A stretch of DNA of 64,000 bases from assembly GCF_000013725.1 (NCBI RefSeq), contig NC_007955.1:1085579-1149578 (forward strand), given 5' to 3'. The DNA comes from Methanococcoides burtonii DSM 6242. GTDB taxonomy: Archaea > Halobacteriota > Methanosarcinia > Methanosarcinales > Methanosarcinaceae. A model generated the notes under the pieces. It did not search any database and was not told the origin of the DNA. It was given only the letters and a program-made list of their open reading frames with translations. Of this stretch, positions 48,077 to 58,739 are shown piece by piece. The position numbers and the translations under genes were made by a program. Positions within the stretch are counted from its first letter, which is position 1. Every line of letters begins with the position of its first letter.

Positions 48077-48604
48077 ATGCTTCCGGCATACCTGCCAAAT
48101 CCTTTCGCAGCACTTTTCGGAGGAGGAAGGCCCATCGACAATGGAAAAACGATGTCAGACGGAAGACGGATACTTGGAGATGGAAAAACATACCGTGGTT
48201 TTTTTGTAGGACTCATATTCGGAGCACTTGCAGGACTTATGCAAATGCAACTTCTTGAAAAGTACCCAGTACTCTTCGGTGTGGAGCTCCCAACATTCGG
48301 CACAGGCGGTTCAAATACTACCATACTAATATTCGCACTTGCGGTCGGCTCTCTTTTCGGTGACATGTTCATGAGTTTCTTCAAACGCCGCATGGGACTT
48401 AAACGCGGAGCACCACTGCCGGTTATCGACCAACTCGATTTCGTACTTGGAGCATTGATATTCGCATATCTTGCATCACCTGTGTGGTTCGCTGAGCAGT
48501 TCACATTCAAGGTCATTGCTGTAATCCTGATTATAACACCCCTGCTTCACCTTGCAACAAATGTTGTCGGTTATTTTATAGGAGTGAAAAAAGAACCGTG
48601 GTAA
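48077..48604 (+). CDS. carS: CDP-archaeol synthase
   Basis: 175 residues in this frame. It transfers CTP onto unsaturated archaetidic acid to give CDP-archaeol, the branch point for polar lipids. Typical segments are LPNPFAALFGGGRPIDNGK, GDMFMSFFKRRMG and a final NVVGYFIGVKKEPW. The family normally has about 12 more N-terminal residues (a TIEIIVLALWLM-like helix). These are encoded directly upstream (48041-48076), but no ATG, GTG or TTG is available before the in-frame TGA at 48032. The true start may be non-standard or lost. Confidence 0.88.
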   Translation: MLPAYLPNPFAALFGGGRPIDNGKTMSDGRRILGDGKTYRGFFVGLIFGALAGLMQMQLLEKYPVLFGVELPTFGTGGSNTTILIFALAVGSLFGDMFMSFFKRRMGLKRGAPLPVIDQLDFVLGALIFAYLASPVWFAEQFTFKVIAVILIITPLLHLATNVVGYFIGVKKEPW

Positions 48605-48621
48605 ACTAAGGAGAAATTACA

Positions 48622-49170
48622 ATGATATCATCAAATGACAAGAATGAACTTATAAAGAGTCTTGAGGGTTGTGGTGCAGTTAAATTCGGAGACTTCACCC
48701 TTACATCAGGAAAGAAAAGCAAATACTACATCGATATTAAAAAAGCAAGTTCCAACCCTTCCACATTGAAGCTCATTGCAAAACAGGCAGCTTCAATGAT
48801 AAAAAAAATAGACATAGACCTTATCGGTGGAGTTGCCCTTGGTGGTGTTCCTATAGCCACAGCGGTATCCCTTGAGACCGGGCTCCCACTTTTGCTTATT
48901 CGCAAAGCTACTAAAGACTATGGCACAGGAGGAAGATTTGTAGGTGATGCGACCAAAGATGATAGGATAATCCTGCTCGAAGATGTAACCACAAGCGGAG
49001 GTTCCGTTATTGAGGCTATTGGAGCAATTCGTGAAGCCGGATGTATCATTGAAAAAGTGATAACTGTCGTAGACCGCGAAGATGGTGCTACCGAAAATCT
49101 TGCAGAGCTAGATGTGCAACTGATACCTCTTGTACGTGCAAGCGAGCTTTTAGAAAAATGTAATTTATGA
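48622..49170 (+). CDS. pyrE: Orotate phosphoribosyltransferase
   Basis: 182 residues. It joins orotate and PRPP to give OMP in pyrimidine synthesis. The PRPP motif ILLEDVTTSGGS (about 115) and the flexible-loop RKATKDYGTGG are present. AAGGAGA precedes the ATG. It lies 18 bases after carS, a linkage seen in other Methanosarcinales. A T-run (49199 on) follows the stop. Confidence 0.95.
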   Translation: MISSNDKNELIKSLEGCGAVKFGDFTLTSGKKSKYYIDIKKASSNPSTLKLIAKQAASMIKKIDIDLIGGVALGGVPIATAVSLETGLPLLLIRKATKDYGTGGRFVGDATKDDRIILLEDVTTSGGSVIEAIGAIREAGCIIEKVITVVDREDGATENLAELDVQLIPLVRASELLEKCNL

Positions 49171-49401
49171 AAAGGCCAAATATAACTGCGCCTAACCTTT
49201 TTTTTATTTATTAATTATCTCTATCCCCCTCTTTTTAAATAGCTGAAAGCTCATAGAATATGTAGGAGTGGGAATTCAGACTTTTTATAATACCGGTATC
49301 AAAAATGAAACTGGCTCTATAAATACAATATACAAAATATACTTGCTTGTAGTTAGTAATTGATGAATAGTGCTGAAGGACCTACATTAAAAGGTGATAA
49401 T

Positions 49402-51021
49402 ATGTTTTGCTACCAGTGTGAAGAAACAATGAACGGCGAAGGCTGTACAAAAAACGGCGTATGTGGGAAGAAAGGGGAGGTTGCAGACCTTCAGGACGAT
49501 CTGATCTATGTGCTTAAGAGCGTTGCATTCTACAACCAGAAAGCAAGAAAGGCAGACATTTCTGAAGAGAGCACTGATGACTTTATGCTCGATGCACTGT
49601 TCTCAACTATAACGAATACCGATTTCAGAGCAACAGGAATTCAGGATCGCATTGACAGAGGATTTGAGATCCAGGGTGAGATTAAGCAGAAACTTCTGGA
49701 TAACAATGCACTCGATGAGAACGAACTGCCTGAGATCGCAACTGTGAGCCCGGAAAACCTCAAGGACAGGAATACCGGCATACTTGCAACAGAGAACGAA
49801 GATATCCGGTCATTAAGAGAGCTGATAATCTTCGGTATCAAAGGAATTGCAGCATACGGACATCATGCAATGGTGCTTGGGCATACCAATAAAAAAGTTA
49901 ATTCATTTATAGAAGAGGGACTGGTGGCAACCACAGATGATACCCTTACCGACAAGAAACTCATCTCGCTTGTACTGAAATGTGGGGAAAAAGGTTTTGA
50001 TGTGATGGCACTGCTTGACGCGGCAAATACCTCTACATTCGGAAATCCGGAACCCACCCAGGTCAATATCGGAACGAGAGGTAATCCCGGAATTCTCGTA
50101 AGCGGTCACGACCTCAATGACTTGAAACAACTGCTGGACCAGACTAAAGGTACCGGTGTCGATGTCTATACTCACGGTGAGATGTTGCCTGCAAATTCAT
50201 ATCCTGAGTTTAAGAAATACGAGCATCTCGTAGGCAACTACGGTGGCTCATGGTGGCATCAGAAAAAGGAGTTCGAAAGCTTCAACGGCCCTATACTGAT
50301 GACAAGTAACTGTATCATACCTCCAAAGGATACATATCTTGACAGAATATACACTACCGGTTCTGTTGGTTTTGATGGGGTTGTACATCTTACCGGAAAT
50401 GACGGACAAAAGGATTTCTCAGCTATAATTGAACAAGCTAAGAAATGCGAACCACCTGTCCAACTTGAAGAGGGAACTATCATGGGCGGTTTTGCCTACA
50501 ATTCCGTCCTCTCTGTTGCAGACAAGATCGTTGATGCCGTCAAAGCAGGCAAGATAAAGAAGTTCATTGTAATGGCAGGGTGTGATGGACGCCGGAAGGA
50601 CAGACAGTATTATACAGATTTTGCAGAAGCACTCCCAAAGGATACTGTCATACTGACTGCCGGATGTGCAAAATATCGCTACAATAAACTTAACCTTGGA
50701 GACATTGATGGAATTCCAAGGGTGCTGGATGCAGGCCAATGTAATGATTCATTTTCACTGGTCATCATTGCACAAGGACTTATGGCCAGACTTGGATTTA
50801 CGGATGTTAATGAAGCACCGATCTCTTACAATATCGCATGGTACGAACAAAAGGCAATCATTGTGTTGCTTGCCCTGTTAAGAATGGGAATACAGGATAT
50901 TACCCTCGGACCAAAGCTTCCGGCCTTTGTGTCACCTAATGTCCTCAACGTGCTGGTAGAGAAGTTCAATATCACACCGAACACCACAGTCGAAGAGGAT
51001 ATGGAGAGGCTGCTGAAATAA
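49402..51021 (+). CDS. hcp: Hydroxylamine reductase (hybrid cluster protein)
   Basis: About 539 residues. The N-terminal [22 protein letters not shown] holds the four cysteines of the cubane cluster. Hybrid-cluster ligands appear in [30 protein letters not shown] and DAGQCNDS. Hcp reduces hydroxylamine and NO in anaerobes. The frame opens 14 codons earlier, but AAGGTGAT precedes ATG 49402. A CTATAAATA TATA box lies near 49316. The cupin at 51088 follows. Confidence 0.95.
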   Translation: MFCYQCEETMNGEGCTKNGVCGKKGEVADLQDDLIYVLKSVAFYNQKARKADISEESTDDFMLDALFSTITNTDFRATGIQDRIDRGFEIQGEIKQKLLDNNALDENELPEIATVSPENLKDRNTGILATENEDIRSLRELIIFGIKGIAAYGHHAMVLGHTNKKVNSFIEEGLVATTDDTLTDKKLISLVLKCGEKGFDVMALLDAANTSTFGNPEPTQVNIGTRGNPGILVSGHDLNDLKQLLDQTKGTGVDVYTHGEMLPANSYPEFKKYEHLVGNYGGSWWHQKKEFESFNGPILMTSNCIIPPKDTYLDRIYTTGSVGFDGVVHLTGNDGQKDFSAIIEQAKKCEPPVQLEEGTIMGGFAYNSVLSVADKIVDAVKAGKIKKFIVMAGCDGRRKDRQYYTDFAEALPKDTVILTAGCAKYRYNKLNLGDIDGIPRVLDAGQCNDSFSLVIIAQGLMARLGFTDVNEAPISYNIAWYEQKAIIVLLALLRMGIQDITLGPKLPAFVSPNVLNVLVEKFNITPNTTVEEDMERLLK

Positions 51022-51087
51022 CTGCCTTGGAATTACCTTGATATCATGAACCTTAGACAATTACCTTAAAACAATGGAGATACACAG

Positions 51088-51402
51088 ATGAAGATCGTAG
51101 AATTAAGCAAAGCACCTGAAAAAGAGAATTCTCATAACGTAATTGCTAAAGAGCTCTATGACACTGAACAGACACAGGTCGTTCACCTAGAGCTTAAGCC
51201 AGGAGAAGCTCTCAAGCTGCACAAGACACCTATGAACGTATTATTCTATGTTCTTGAAGGTGAAGGCATCGTTGTGATCGGCGATGAGGAAGAAAGCGTT
51301 TCAAGGGACATGCTTATTGAAAGCCCGAAAGGGATCCCTCATCTGCTCAGGAATGAGAGTGAAGGCCTTTTCAGATTCCTTGTTGTAAAGCTGAAAGAGT
51401 GA
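51088..51402 (+). CDS. Small cupin protein
   Basis: 104 residues, single cupin barrel. Motif 1 is reduced (LKPGEALKLHKTPMNV, YVLEGEG) and motif 2 reads ESPKGIPHLLRNES. It follows hcp by 66 bases and may be in the same operon. Ligand unknown. Confidence 0.85.
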   Translation: MKIVELSKAPEKENSHNVIAKELYDTEQTQVVHLELKPGEALKLHKTPMNVLFYVLEGEGIVVIGDEEESVSRDMLIESPKGIPHLLRNESEGLFRFLVVKLKE

Positions 51403-51412
51403 ACGAATGTTT

Positions 51413-51448
51413 GCAGGACATCCTTGACATCCTGCATTTCTTTTTTTT
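51413..51448 (+). terminator. Terminator of the hcp-cupin unit
   Basis: GCAGGA (51413-51418) pairs with TCCTGC (51430-51435), followed by an eight-T run at 51441-51448, directly after the cupin stop. Confidence 0.65.
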
Positions 51449-51472
51449 AATTATTTTACAATATGAACTGTT

Positions 51473-51875
51473 TTAAACTGTAATCTCCTCAATTTCGATA
51501 GCATCTTCCCGTATTGATACAGAAGCTGTATTCCAGTGATGATATTTTATACTCAGATTGACCGATGAACCGTTATCGAGTGTGGCATGCACAACATAAC
51601 TTACCCCTGCCCAATCAAATAATGATACTGAAAGCATTCGAAAAGACTTTTCCTGAGACCAGGAACTATCAGGTTGCAATTCCTTTGTTGAACTAAAGAT
51701 AGAGTTATTTTCAGAACCAATTATCTCCACGGTAACAACGTGTGCAACATTATCGGAATTACGCACTGAGAACAACGGGGTGGGTGGACCTGCTATGAAA
51801 AATGTGAACCAATAGGGAAATAGCAATATGATCAGTGCAAGAACTACAATTCAGATCTTTAGTTTTTTGTCCATA
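51473..51875 (-). pseudogene. Small membrane-anchored protein with damaged N-terminus
   Basis: The long open part (51473-51826) encodes a beta-rich domain after a hydrophobic stretch (LLFPYWFTFFIAG) but lacks an ATG. Upstream, ATG 51875 gives MDKKLKI, then TGA (51852-51854). Ignoring that TGA and one extra base near 51839 restores a smooth N-terminal anchor (IVVLALIILLF). This suggests two lesions in a former anchored protein. A TTG start at 51826 would be the alternative. Family not recognised. Confidence 0.5.
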
Positions 51876-52156
51876 CCATCCACTCTTTTCAATTTAAGAA
51901 CATAAGAACGAAATTACAGATGCGTTCATCATATAATAGTTGATACTCAATGATATATTATTTATATATCCGCATATTTTATTTCTACTGTACAGTCATT
52001 TATGAGATATTCATACTTATACTATAACCCCTAATATTGGAAAAGTATTTATTCAATAGTATGAGATTTAGCTCTCTAACATTAGACAACGTTATTTCTA
52101 AAAATAAACTGGTATATTATCAATATATTTCTTTTCAATTGAACGAGGCTAATAAT

Positions 52157-53455
52157 ATGAATGTTCTAATCATTGGTGGAGGCGGAAGAGAGAACGCTAT
52201 TGCAGATGCCATTGCAAGAAGCGAACGCAACCCTGCCCTTTTCGCAGTTATGGCAAAGAAGAACCCTGGCATTGCAGCTTTGTGCGAAGATTTTCTTCTG
52301 GCAAAAGAAACAGATGTTGAAAAGGTTGTGGGATACGCCAGAGAAAAGGGCATCGAAATGGTCTTTATCGGACCGGAAGCGCCTTTAGCAGTCGGTCTTG
52401 CTGATGCACTTGAGGATGCAGGCATCGGAGCTGTAGGACCCAGAAAGAATGTTGCACGTATCGAGTTCGACAAGGCATGGGCTCGCAATTTTATGAAGGA
52501 CAACGACATTGAGGGATCCCCTGCTTTCAAGGTGTTCTCCGACAAGGAAGGTCTTCAGGAATATATTGAGGAATTGGGTAGCGTGGCCATCAAACCAGCC
52601 GGACTCACAGGCGGTAAGGGTGTAAAGGTAATGGGAGACCAGCTTCCTGACACCGGTGCAGCTTATGATTATGCTGTGTCACTTCTTGATGGGGACAATG
52701 TTGTCGTTGAGGAGAACCTTGTGGGCGAGGAGTTCACAGTACAGGCATTCGTGGATGGAAAGAACCTTGCGTTCACACCATGCGTGCAGGACCATAAACG
52801 TGCTTTTGAGAACGACTTCGGACCAAACACCGGTGGCATGGGCTCATATTCCGATTCAGATGGACTTTTGCCATTTGTAACCATTGATGATCTTTACCAT
52901 GCAAGGGAGATAATGAAAGCAACCATCACAGCCCTCGGAGCGACCGAAACACCATTTAAGGGTATGCTCTACGGTCAGTTCATCCTTACAAAGAACGGGC
53001 CTAAGGTAATCGAGTTCAATGCCAGGTTCGGAGACCCTGAAGCAATGAACGTGCTTCCCCTTCTTAAGACGGATATGATCGATGTGATGTCAGCTGTTGT
53101 CAACGGCACCCTTGACGAGCTTGATGTGGAGTTCCTAAAACGTGCAACTGTCTGTAAGTACGCTGTGCCAGCAGGATACCCTGATGAGCCGTCAAAGGAC
53201 AAAGAGGTCGTTGTTGGCAATATCGGTGATGCACTCCTGTTCTATTCAAGTGTTTATGAGAAGGATGGCAAAGTTTACACCACCAGCTCCAGAGCAGTGG
53301 CGGTTGTGGGTGTGGCAAACAGCATCACAGATGCTGAAGTAATCGCACAGAACGCACTTGAGAACATTACCGGAGACCTTCATTTCAGAAGGGATATCGG
53401 TACACCTGAACTTGTCCAGAGAAGGGTCACTCACATGGAGCAGATCCGTAGATAA
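52157..53455 (+). CDS. purD: Phosphoribosylamine-glycine ligase
   Basis: 432 residues, ATP-grasp enzyme of the second purine step. It begins [16 protein letters not shown]; the frame runs 40 codons further upstream, but GAGG sits before ATG 52157 and the family starts there. Family signatures are [12 protein letters not shown] and [12 protein letters not shown]. argF follows after 22 bases. Confidence 0.96.
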   Translation: MNVLIIGGGGRENAIADAIARSERNPALFAVMAKKNPGIAALCEDFLLAKETDVEKVVGYAREKGIEMVFIGPEAPLAVGLADALEDAGIGAVGPRKNVARIEFDKAWARNFMKDNDIEGSPAFKVFSDKEGLQEYIEELGSVAIKPAGLTGGKGVKVMGDQLPDTGAAYDYAVSLLDGDNVVVEENLVGEEFTVQAFVDGKNLAFTPCVQDHKRAFENDFGPNTGGMGSYSDSDGLLPFVTIDDLYHAREIMKATITALGATETPFKGMLYGQFILTKNGPKVIEFNARFGDPEAMNVLPLLKTDMIDVMSAVVNGTLDELDVEFLKRATVCKYAVPAGYPDEPSKDKEVVVGNIGDALLFYSSVYEKDGKVYTTSSRAVAVVGVANSITDAEVIAQNALENITGDLHFRRDIGTPELVQRRVTHMEQIRR

Positions 53456-53477
53456 TTATCTGATATGAGCTGGTAAC

Positions 53478-54383
53478 ATGAAACATCTAATATCAATGAC
53501 AGATCTTACACAGGAAGAGATCATTGAGATCCTCGATATGGCTGAGGACCTCAAAGAGAAAAGACTTCGCGGTAAGATGACCGATCTGCTGAAGAACAAA
53601 AGCCTGGCGATGATCTTTGAGAAATCATCGACAAGAACAAGGGTATCTTTTGAGGTTGCCATGAGCGATCTTGGGGGACATTCGATCTATCTGAATTCAA
53701 GGGACATACAGATCGGTCGCGGTGAGACCGTTTCCGATACTGCACAGGTCCTCTCCCGCTATGTCGCTGGAATCACCGCAAGGGTTAACAGCCACAGGAC
53801 GGTCGAAGATCTTGCTAAGCACTCAAATGTTCCTGTGATCAATGCACTATCGGACCTTGAACATCCCTGCCAGATCCTTGCAGATTTCCTGACGATACGC
53901 GAATACAAGAACCGTCTTAATGGATTGAAGTTCGCATGGATCGGTGACGGTAACAATGTATGTAATTCACTTATACTGGGTTGTGCTCTGGTCGGCATGC
54001 AAATAGCTGTTGCATGTCCGGAAGGCTATATGCCAAACCCTGAGATCGTAGCGAAGGGAAGAGAGCTTGGCGGTGATATACTGATAACCACCGATCCTGA
54101 AGAAGCAGCAGCAGATGCTGATGTCCTTTATGCCGATGTATGGGTGTCAATGGGTGATGAAGAAGAAAGAGAGAAAAGGCTTAGCGACCTCGAAAACTAC
54201 CAGATCAATTCCAATCTGGTGGAACTTGCAAAGCCCGATGTGATCTTCATGCATTGCCTGCCTGCCCACAGAGGCGAGGAGGTCTCTGCAGAGGTAATGG
54301 ACGGGCCCCATTCAGTCGTCTTCGATCAGGCAGAGAACCGCCTGCATGCCCAGAAAGCACTTCTTATGAAGCTGATGGCATAA
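53478..54383 (+). CDS. argF: Ornithine carbamoyltransferase
   Basis: 301 residues. It joins carbamoyl phosphate and ornithine to citrulline. The carbamoyl-phosphate motif [10 protein letters not shown] (about 50), the HPCQILAD segment and the [11 protein letters not shown] ornithine-site motif (about 262) are present. A T-run (54395-54400) after the stop may end the transcript. Confidence 0.96.
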   Translation: MKHLISMTDLTQEEIIEILDMAEDLKEKRLRGKMTDLLKNKSLAMIFEKSSTRTRVSFEVAMSDLGGHSIYLNSRDIQIGRGETVSDTAQVLSRYVAGITARVNSHRTVEDLAKHSNVPVINALSDLEHPCQILADFLTIREYKNRLNGLKFAWIGDGNNVCNSLILGCALVGMQIAVACPEGYMPNPEIVAKGRELGGDILITTDPEEAAADADVLYADVWVSMGDEEEREKRLSDLENYQINSNLVELAKPDVIFMHCLPAHRGEEVSAEVMDGPHSVVFDQAENRLHAQKALLMKLMA

Positions 54384-54742
54384 CCCCCATCGGTTTTTTC
54401 TATTCATTTTCAGCATTTCTTATATTATTTTTATCGCCGTTATAATGGCGTTGTACAATTTCAAAGCCATTGTACTTTTTAGACCTGCTTCACAATTTCC
54501 ACATCGGTCGCCAATTCGAAAGAGATTATGCTATATATCAACATCAACAATCTATAAATTAGATCAAGAGTTCCTGTTTCTTCTTCTCTTGATCGACTCC
54601 TTTACAACCATTTTCAAAGACTCCAAAACCTATTTTTGTCAGGGCCTTCGGGCCCACTAAAGACTCTAGAAGACTTGGTCCTCTACAAACGTCACCACAA
54701 TCCTTAATAATGAAAAACGCTACTATTGGCTAATATCGCGGA
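54384..54742. other. 359-base gap before tRNA-Leu
   Basis: No supported gene. It contains the stable hairpin at 54642-54655 and the presumed tRNA promoter near 54700. Confidence 0.4.
54642..54655. other. Stable cUUCGg tetraloop hairpin
   Basis: GGGCC-TTCG-GGCCC forms a five-pair GC stem closed by a UUCG tetraloop, one of the most stable RNA hairpins. It stands out in an AT-rich gap. No T-run follows on either strand, so it is not a plain terminator. Confidence 0.5.
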
Positions 54743-54830
54743 GCGAGAGTTGCCCAGCCTGGCCAAAGGCGCTAGGTTCAGAGCCTAGTCTCGTAGGAGT
54801 TCGAGGGTTCGAATCCCTTCTCTCGCACCA
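54743..54830 (+). tRNA. tRNA-Leu (anticodon CAG)
   Basis: 88 bases including an encoded CCA. The acceptor stem GCGAGAG pairs with CTCTCGC. The anticodon stem CTAGG/CCTAG holds loop TTCAGAG with anticodon CAG at 54779-54781. A long variable arm and T-loop GGTTCGAATCC mark it as a class II leucine tRNA. There is no intron. Confidence 0.95.
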
Positions 54831-55292
54831 AGACTATTTTTGATGGATATTTAAAGATTGGATGAGGATACTCTTTTTAATTTTCGAGTTTGTTATGAAT
54901 TCGAATCTTTTCCCTATCACAATAGTGTAGGGATATAGGTAAGTAGAAAAAACACTACGCTTTTTGTTCTTACCATTTAATAACTCTTAAAAATTATAGA
55001 TATTTTTTAGCCTAAGTAGAGTTAAATTAAATTAATAAAGATTGAGACTAGATATCACATTCCCAAATATTCCATATTTTTGTTCACATAGGGATCAATA
55101 ATTCAGCAAAAATAATTCAAAATTGTATGGTTACGAGTAGGGAGTGCCAATACTAATGCTCAATAAATATAGTTCAAGTTGTGGAATATATATTTTGCGA
55201 TGAAGAGATGTACAAAGCAGAAAGAGATAAAATTATTGATCACAATGAAGCACATTTAAGCCTCATCGCACTATGTCTGGAGTTTGAATTAA
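54831..55292. other. 462-base gap after tRNA-Leu
   Basis: AT-rich, no intact gene. A plus-strand frame from about 55208 (MYKAERDKIIDHNEAHLSL) has 46 codons and runs antisense into the end of the ferredoxin-like gene. It may be a remnant. Confidence 0.35.
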
Positions 55293-55988
55293 TTAAAAAT
55301 TATTCAGAGGACACACTTTTATGCATAGTCCACATCGAAGTCCACCAAGAACATTAAACATATAATCAGCACATTTTTCCCTATGAATGACCCCTTCTGA
55401 TGTAAGGGCATCAACTGGACAGATCTCGATGCACTTCATGCATTTACTGCATGCATCATTGATAAATGGCATTTCAGTTTTTTCTTCTGTATCTAATGGT
55501 GCATCCGTTAGTATAGCAGTCATACGTACTTTAGGTCCAAAGTCTTTTGTGATTAAAAGATGATTCATGCCAAAGTTTCCCACTCCTGCACGATAAGCAG
55601 TATATTTGAAAGATAAATCTGCTTTAAGTGTCTCACGATTGGCATACCAGTAACCGTACTCACTTCCTTCACTCGGAGCAATCGTTGCCATATAGCCTTC
55701 TTTTTCAATAAGTTTAGCTAGCTGGAATGCAATGATCCTCAATGTGGCTGTAGCTGCCATAAGTGTGTTTGTATATTCACCTCTGCCTTTGGGCAACGTT
55801 TCAAAAGCTCCTCGTGGTACAGAAACCCCTAGGACTATTACTGATTGTAAATCATCCATCACATCTTGGGGCTTGTTTCCAGTATAATCTGAATCTTCAA
55901 AACAAGATTTATTAGTTATACCAATAAAATCAATACCTAACTCAAAGGCCATGTTTTTCAAAGCTCCTGTAATATTGTTCTCTATCAT
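55293..55988 (-). CDS. Ferredoxin-domain protein, epoxyqueuosine reductase-like family
   Basis: 231 residues. An N-terminal domain like the QueG/reductive dehalogenase family (VIVLGVSVPRGAFETLP, FGMNHLLIT) is followed by two [4Fe-4S] motifs, CSKCMKCIEICP and CGLCIKVCP. It is shorter than QueG (about 310), lacking the C-terminal repeats. The substrate is unknown; electron transfer to a corrinoid or flavin is a guess. It is isolated between gaps. Confidence 0.8.
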   Translation of the reverse strand: MIENNITGALKNMAFELGIDFIGITNKSCFEDSDYTGNKPQDVMDDLQSVIVLGVSVPRGAFETLPKGRGEYTNTLMAATATLRIIAFQLAKLIEKEGYMATIAPSEGSEYGYWYANRETLKADLSFKYTAYRAGVGNFGMNHLLITKDFGPKVRMTAILTDAPLDTEEKTEMPFINDACSKCMKCIEICPVDALTSEGVIHREKCADYMFNVLGGLRCGLCIKVCPLNNF

Positions 55989-56386
55989 TTATATCTCCTT
56001 TTGAAAAGTGCCTGTTCGAATTTGTAAAAATTGGTTGCAAAAATTGAACTCGTTTAATACATATAATTATTTCTATTTATCTCGATTAAGTAATAATTGA
56101 TATCCACACATCTTTCCAACTTCCCAAGAATCTATCTCTTGATTACCTCTACATCAGCAAATATCTGAGCCTTCTTCACATCTAATTTCTGATTATCAAT
56201 GTTGTTAGCTTCCTTACCAATGTAAACAACAGAATCAGCATAAATATGCCTACATTTCATCTAGCCCATATCCCCTTCATCAAGAGAAAATTATACACAT
56301 GAGAAATATAAGATATTGAAACAACGCCTACTAACAAATTATAACTTATAGAATAATTTATAATCTTTAAATTCGATACTAAGATT
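55989..56386. other. 398-base gap with a degenerate minus-strand frame
   Basis: At 56132-56260 (minus strand) a 42-codon frame, MKCRHIYADSVVYIGKEAN..., ends in TAG. A nearby frame goes on with DSWEVGKMCGYQ, so this may be a frameshifted small gene. No clear ribosome site. The rest is AT-rich. Confidence 0.3.
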
Positions 56387-56794
56387 ATGAACAGTCAAAT
56401 ATTTGTGAATTTGCCTGTGAAAGACCTCGATAGATCAATTGAATTCTTTACTAAACTTGGTTTCGAATTTGATCCGCAGTTATCTGATGAGAAGGGGACC
56501 TGCATGATCGTGAACAAAGAGAGTTTTGTAATGTTATTAACTGAAAGTTTTTTCAAAATGTTCACTACAAAACAAATATGTGATGCTAAAAAAAGCACAG
56601 ATGTGGCGATATCCCTGCCTGCTCAAAGCAGGGTAAAAGTAGATGAACTGGTAAACAAAGCCAAAGAGGCAGGTGGTTTAGAAGAAGGAGAGCCACAGGA
56701 TTATGGCTGGATGTACGGACGCAGTTTTGAAGATCTTAATGGACATATTTGAGCAATCTTCCACATGGATGAAAGTGCTATTAGTAAAGATTGA
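56387..56794 (+). pseudogene. VOC (glyoxalase/bleomycin-resistance fold) protein cut by a TGA
   Basis: The frame gives 121 residues of a VOC protein (NLPVKDLDRSIEFFTKLGFEF; MYGRSFEDLNGHI), then TGA at 56750-56752 where the family has Trp (GHIW). Reading past it yields AIFHMDESAISKD and a TGA at 56792. A single TGG to TGA change explains this. The loss removes the last strand, so the protein is probably defective unless this is a sequence error. Confidence 0.7.
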
Positions 56795-56969
56795 TCGGAA
56801 CTCAGATCGAGTTCATTTGAACTGATATCACTTTGCAGAAATTGAAGGCACACCTACTTTTTAATTTTCCCTTCATTCAACATAGGGTACATCCAGAATA
56901 TTTTTCAAAACCGATTAGAATCATCCATTATTCACACATCAACAGAATCTCATAAATTATACAAATATC

Positions 56970-57602
56970 TCAAGAAACTCTTTTGAAAATATAAGAATTT
57001 GCTGTTTTTGTATAACCTACTCCTTTACCAAGTTCCTCAAGATATTCTTTTGTAACTTTGATCTGCTTTTTTGGAATAAAATAAGATTCGAGGTTCCCAT
57101 CTGTGATATTATATTTTCCATTCATTACATAAACAGCTGCAATGAATTCATAATCATCATCTATAGATGCCATGCCAGCATCCCCGTGACTATTGTTTGT
57201 AAGTAGGATACCACCAATCATCAGATATCTTTTACATGCCTGTGAAACGAAACCCGCATACTGGGAAATAAGTAGATCAAAACTCATTTCATCAAGATCA
57301 AGTGGTTTAGAATAATCAGACAGTATAAAATTAAACACAGCATCCAGATAATACGTCTTTCTTTTTGATATCAAATCAGCAACTGAAATATTTTGTTCAA
57401 AGAACTTCTTTGCTCTCCTATCAGTATCCACATAAACAACTTCAGAAAAGAAAAAGGATGGAGTGATATGGGCAAAACATCCGGGATAGAGAACACTATT
57501 GATATTAAATTTAAGTTTCAGGGATTGAAATAGATCTGCCCTCTCTAAATCATTATCAACATAAAATTGATCATATAGTTCTTGCACGTCAACTTTTTTC
57601 AA
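56970..57602 (-). CDS. Unknown protein, methyltransferase-like fold possible
   Basis: 210 residues, soluble. SVLYPGCFAHITPSFFFSEVVYVDTDRRAKKFF resembles the first two strands of a class I SAM-dependent methyltransferase (glycine loop changed to YPGCFAH, acidic DTD end). SFDLLISQYAG fits strand 4. No known family is recognised and the motif is non-canonical. It stands alone. Confidence 0.6.
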   Translation of the reverse strand: MKKVDVQELYDQFYVDNDLERADLFQSLKLKFNINSVLYPGCFAHITPSFFFSEVVYVDTDRRAKKFFEQNISVADLISKRKTYYLDAVFNFILSDYSKPLDLDEMSFDLLISQYAGFVSQACKRYLMIGGILLTNNSHGDAGMASIDDDYEFIAAVYVMNGKYNITDGNLESYFIPKKQIKVTKEYLEELGKGVGYTKTANSYIFKRVS

Positions 57603-57870
57603 GATATCACATCCTTTTTGGTCGCTTATTGTATCACAGAAACTTTGTTATCCCCACCTTTCAACCTTTCCCCCACATCAGCGTTATAGTCAAAAAGAGA
57701 AATATTAGCAAAATATATTCATTGAAATACATTTTTTCAAGATAAAAGTAACAATGATCTGCTCAAACAAACAAACGTTTTATATGAAACTCATTGCATT
57801 TGTCAATATAGACCATAATTGCAGCTACTTAAGTCATTATACATTTAATAAAATCATTTTGGGAATATGA

Positions 57871-58521
57871 ATGACAGTCGATGAAAATATAAAAAGGATC
57901 TTTAACGAACTTGGAAGAACAAAACTTGTCTGCGTCACCAAGACCATCGACACTGAGAGGATTAACGAATCCATCAGAGCTGGAGCCACCATTATAGGGG
58001 AGAATAGAGTTCAGGAATTCGAGGATAAATGTGCTGATATCTTACCCTGTGAAAGGCACCTTATAGGAAATTTACAGACGAACAAAGTTAAAAAAGCCGT
58101 TCATCTTTTTGATGTGATCCAGTCAGTTGACTCCCTGAAGTTGATACAGGATATTGATAAAAAAGCCAAAGCCATTAACAAAGTACAGAAGGTCTTCCTT
58201 CAGGTCAACATAGGCAACGAGCCACAAAAGTTCGGTTTTGGCTCAGATGAGATCGGACAGGTAATAACGCAGATCCAATCACTTAAGAATGTTCATGTGA
58301 AAGGACTCATGTGTATACCCCCTTTTGTATCTCCTGAACAAACACGTTCATATTTCAAGAAGATGAAAGCACTTTTTGATGAGCTGAAGCAGGTGGATCA
58401 GGATAACATCGATATCCAGGAACTATCAATGGGAATGTCCAATGACTACAGGGTTGCCATCGAGGAAGGGGCTACAATGGTACGCGTTGGCTCTGCAATA
58501 TTCGGGAATAGGAAGTACTGA
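57871..58521 (+). CDS. YggS/PROSC-family PLP-binding protein
   Basis: 216 residues, alanine-racemase N-terminal-like barrel. The PLP lysine is in LVCVTKT (about residue 20), with GENRVQEF, HLIGNLQTNK and MGMSNDYRVAIEEGATMVRVGSAIFG as family motifs. The family controls vitamin B6 and amino acid balance and has no clear enzyme activity. Not in an operon. Confidence 0.93.
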   Translation: MTVDENIKRIFNELGRTKLVCVTKTIDTERINESIRAGATIIGENRVQEFEDKCADILPCERHLIGNLQTNKVKKAVHLFDVIQSVDSLKLIQDIDKKAKAINKVQKVFLQVNIGNEPQKFGFGSDEIGQVITQIQSLKNVHVKGLMCIPPFVSPEQTRSYFKKMKALFDELKQVDQDNIDIQELSMGMSNDYRVAIEEGATMVRVGSAIFGNRKY

Positions 58522-58739
58522 ACATACCATCAATAGTACCACAAATTATATTTGAATTATCAACACATCTTAAACAGTTCTATTGTTGATAGTAATTTGT
58601 TTTATTGGAAAATATGTGTTAAACTTGAACACAGAGCATAAATAAGACAACAACGAATATTGATACAGCTAGTAGAAAGGCCTTTTTCGATATTGCCATT
58701 TCATCATCGCTTGAAAAATATCTACACCCTCATACCACA

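Noticed and set aside
56750-56752. TGA in the VOC gene as a selenocysteine codon
   Set aside because: No selenocysteine insertion element is visible, Methanosarcinales are not known to use selenocysteine, and the family has Trp here.
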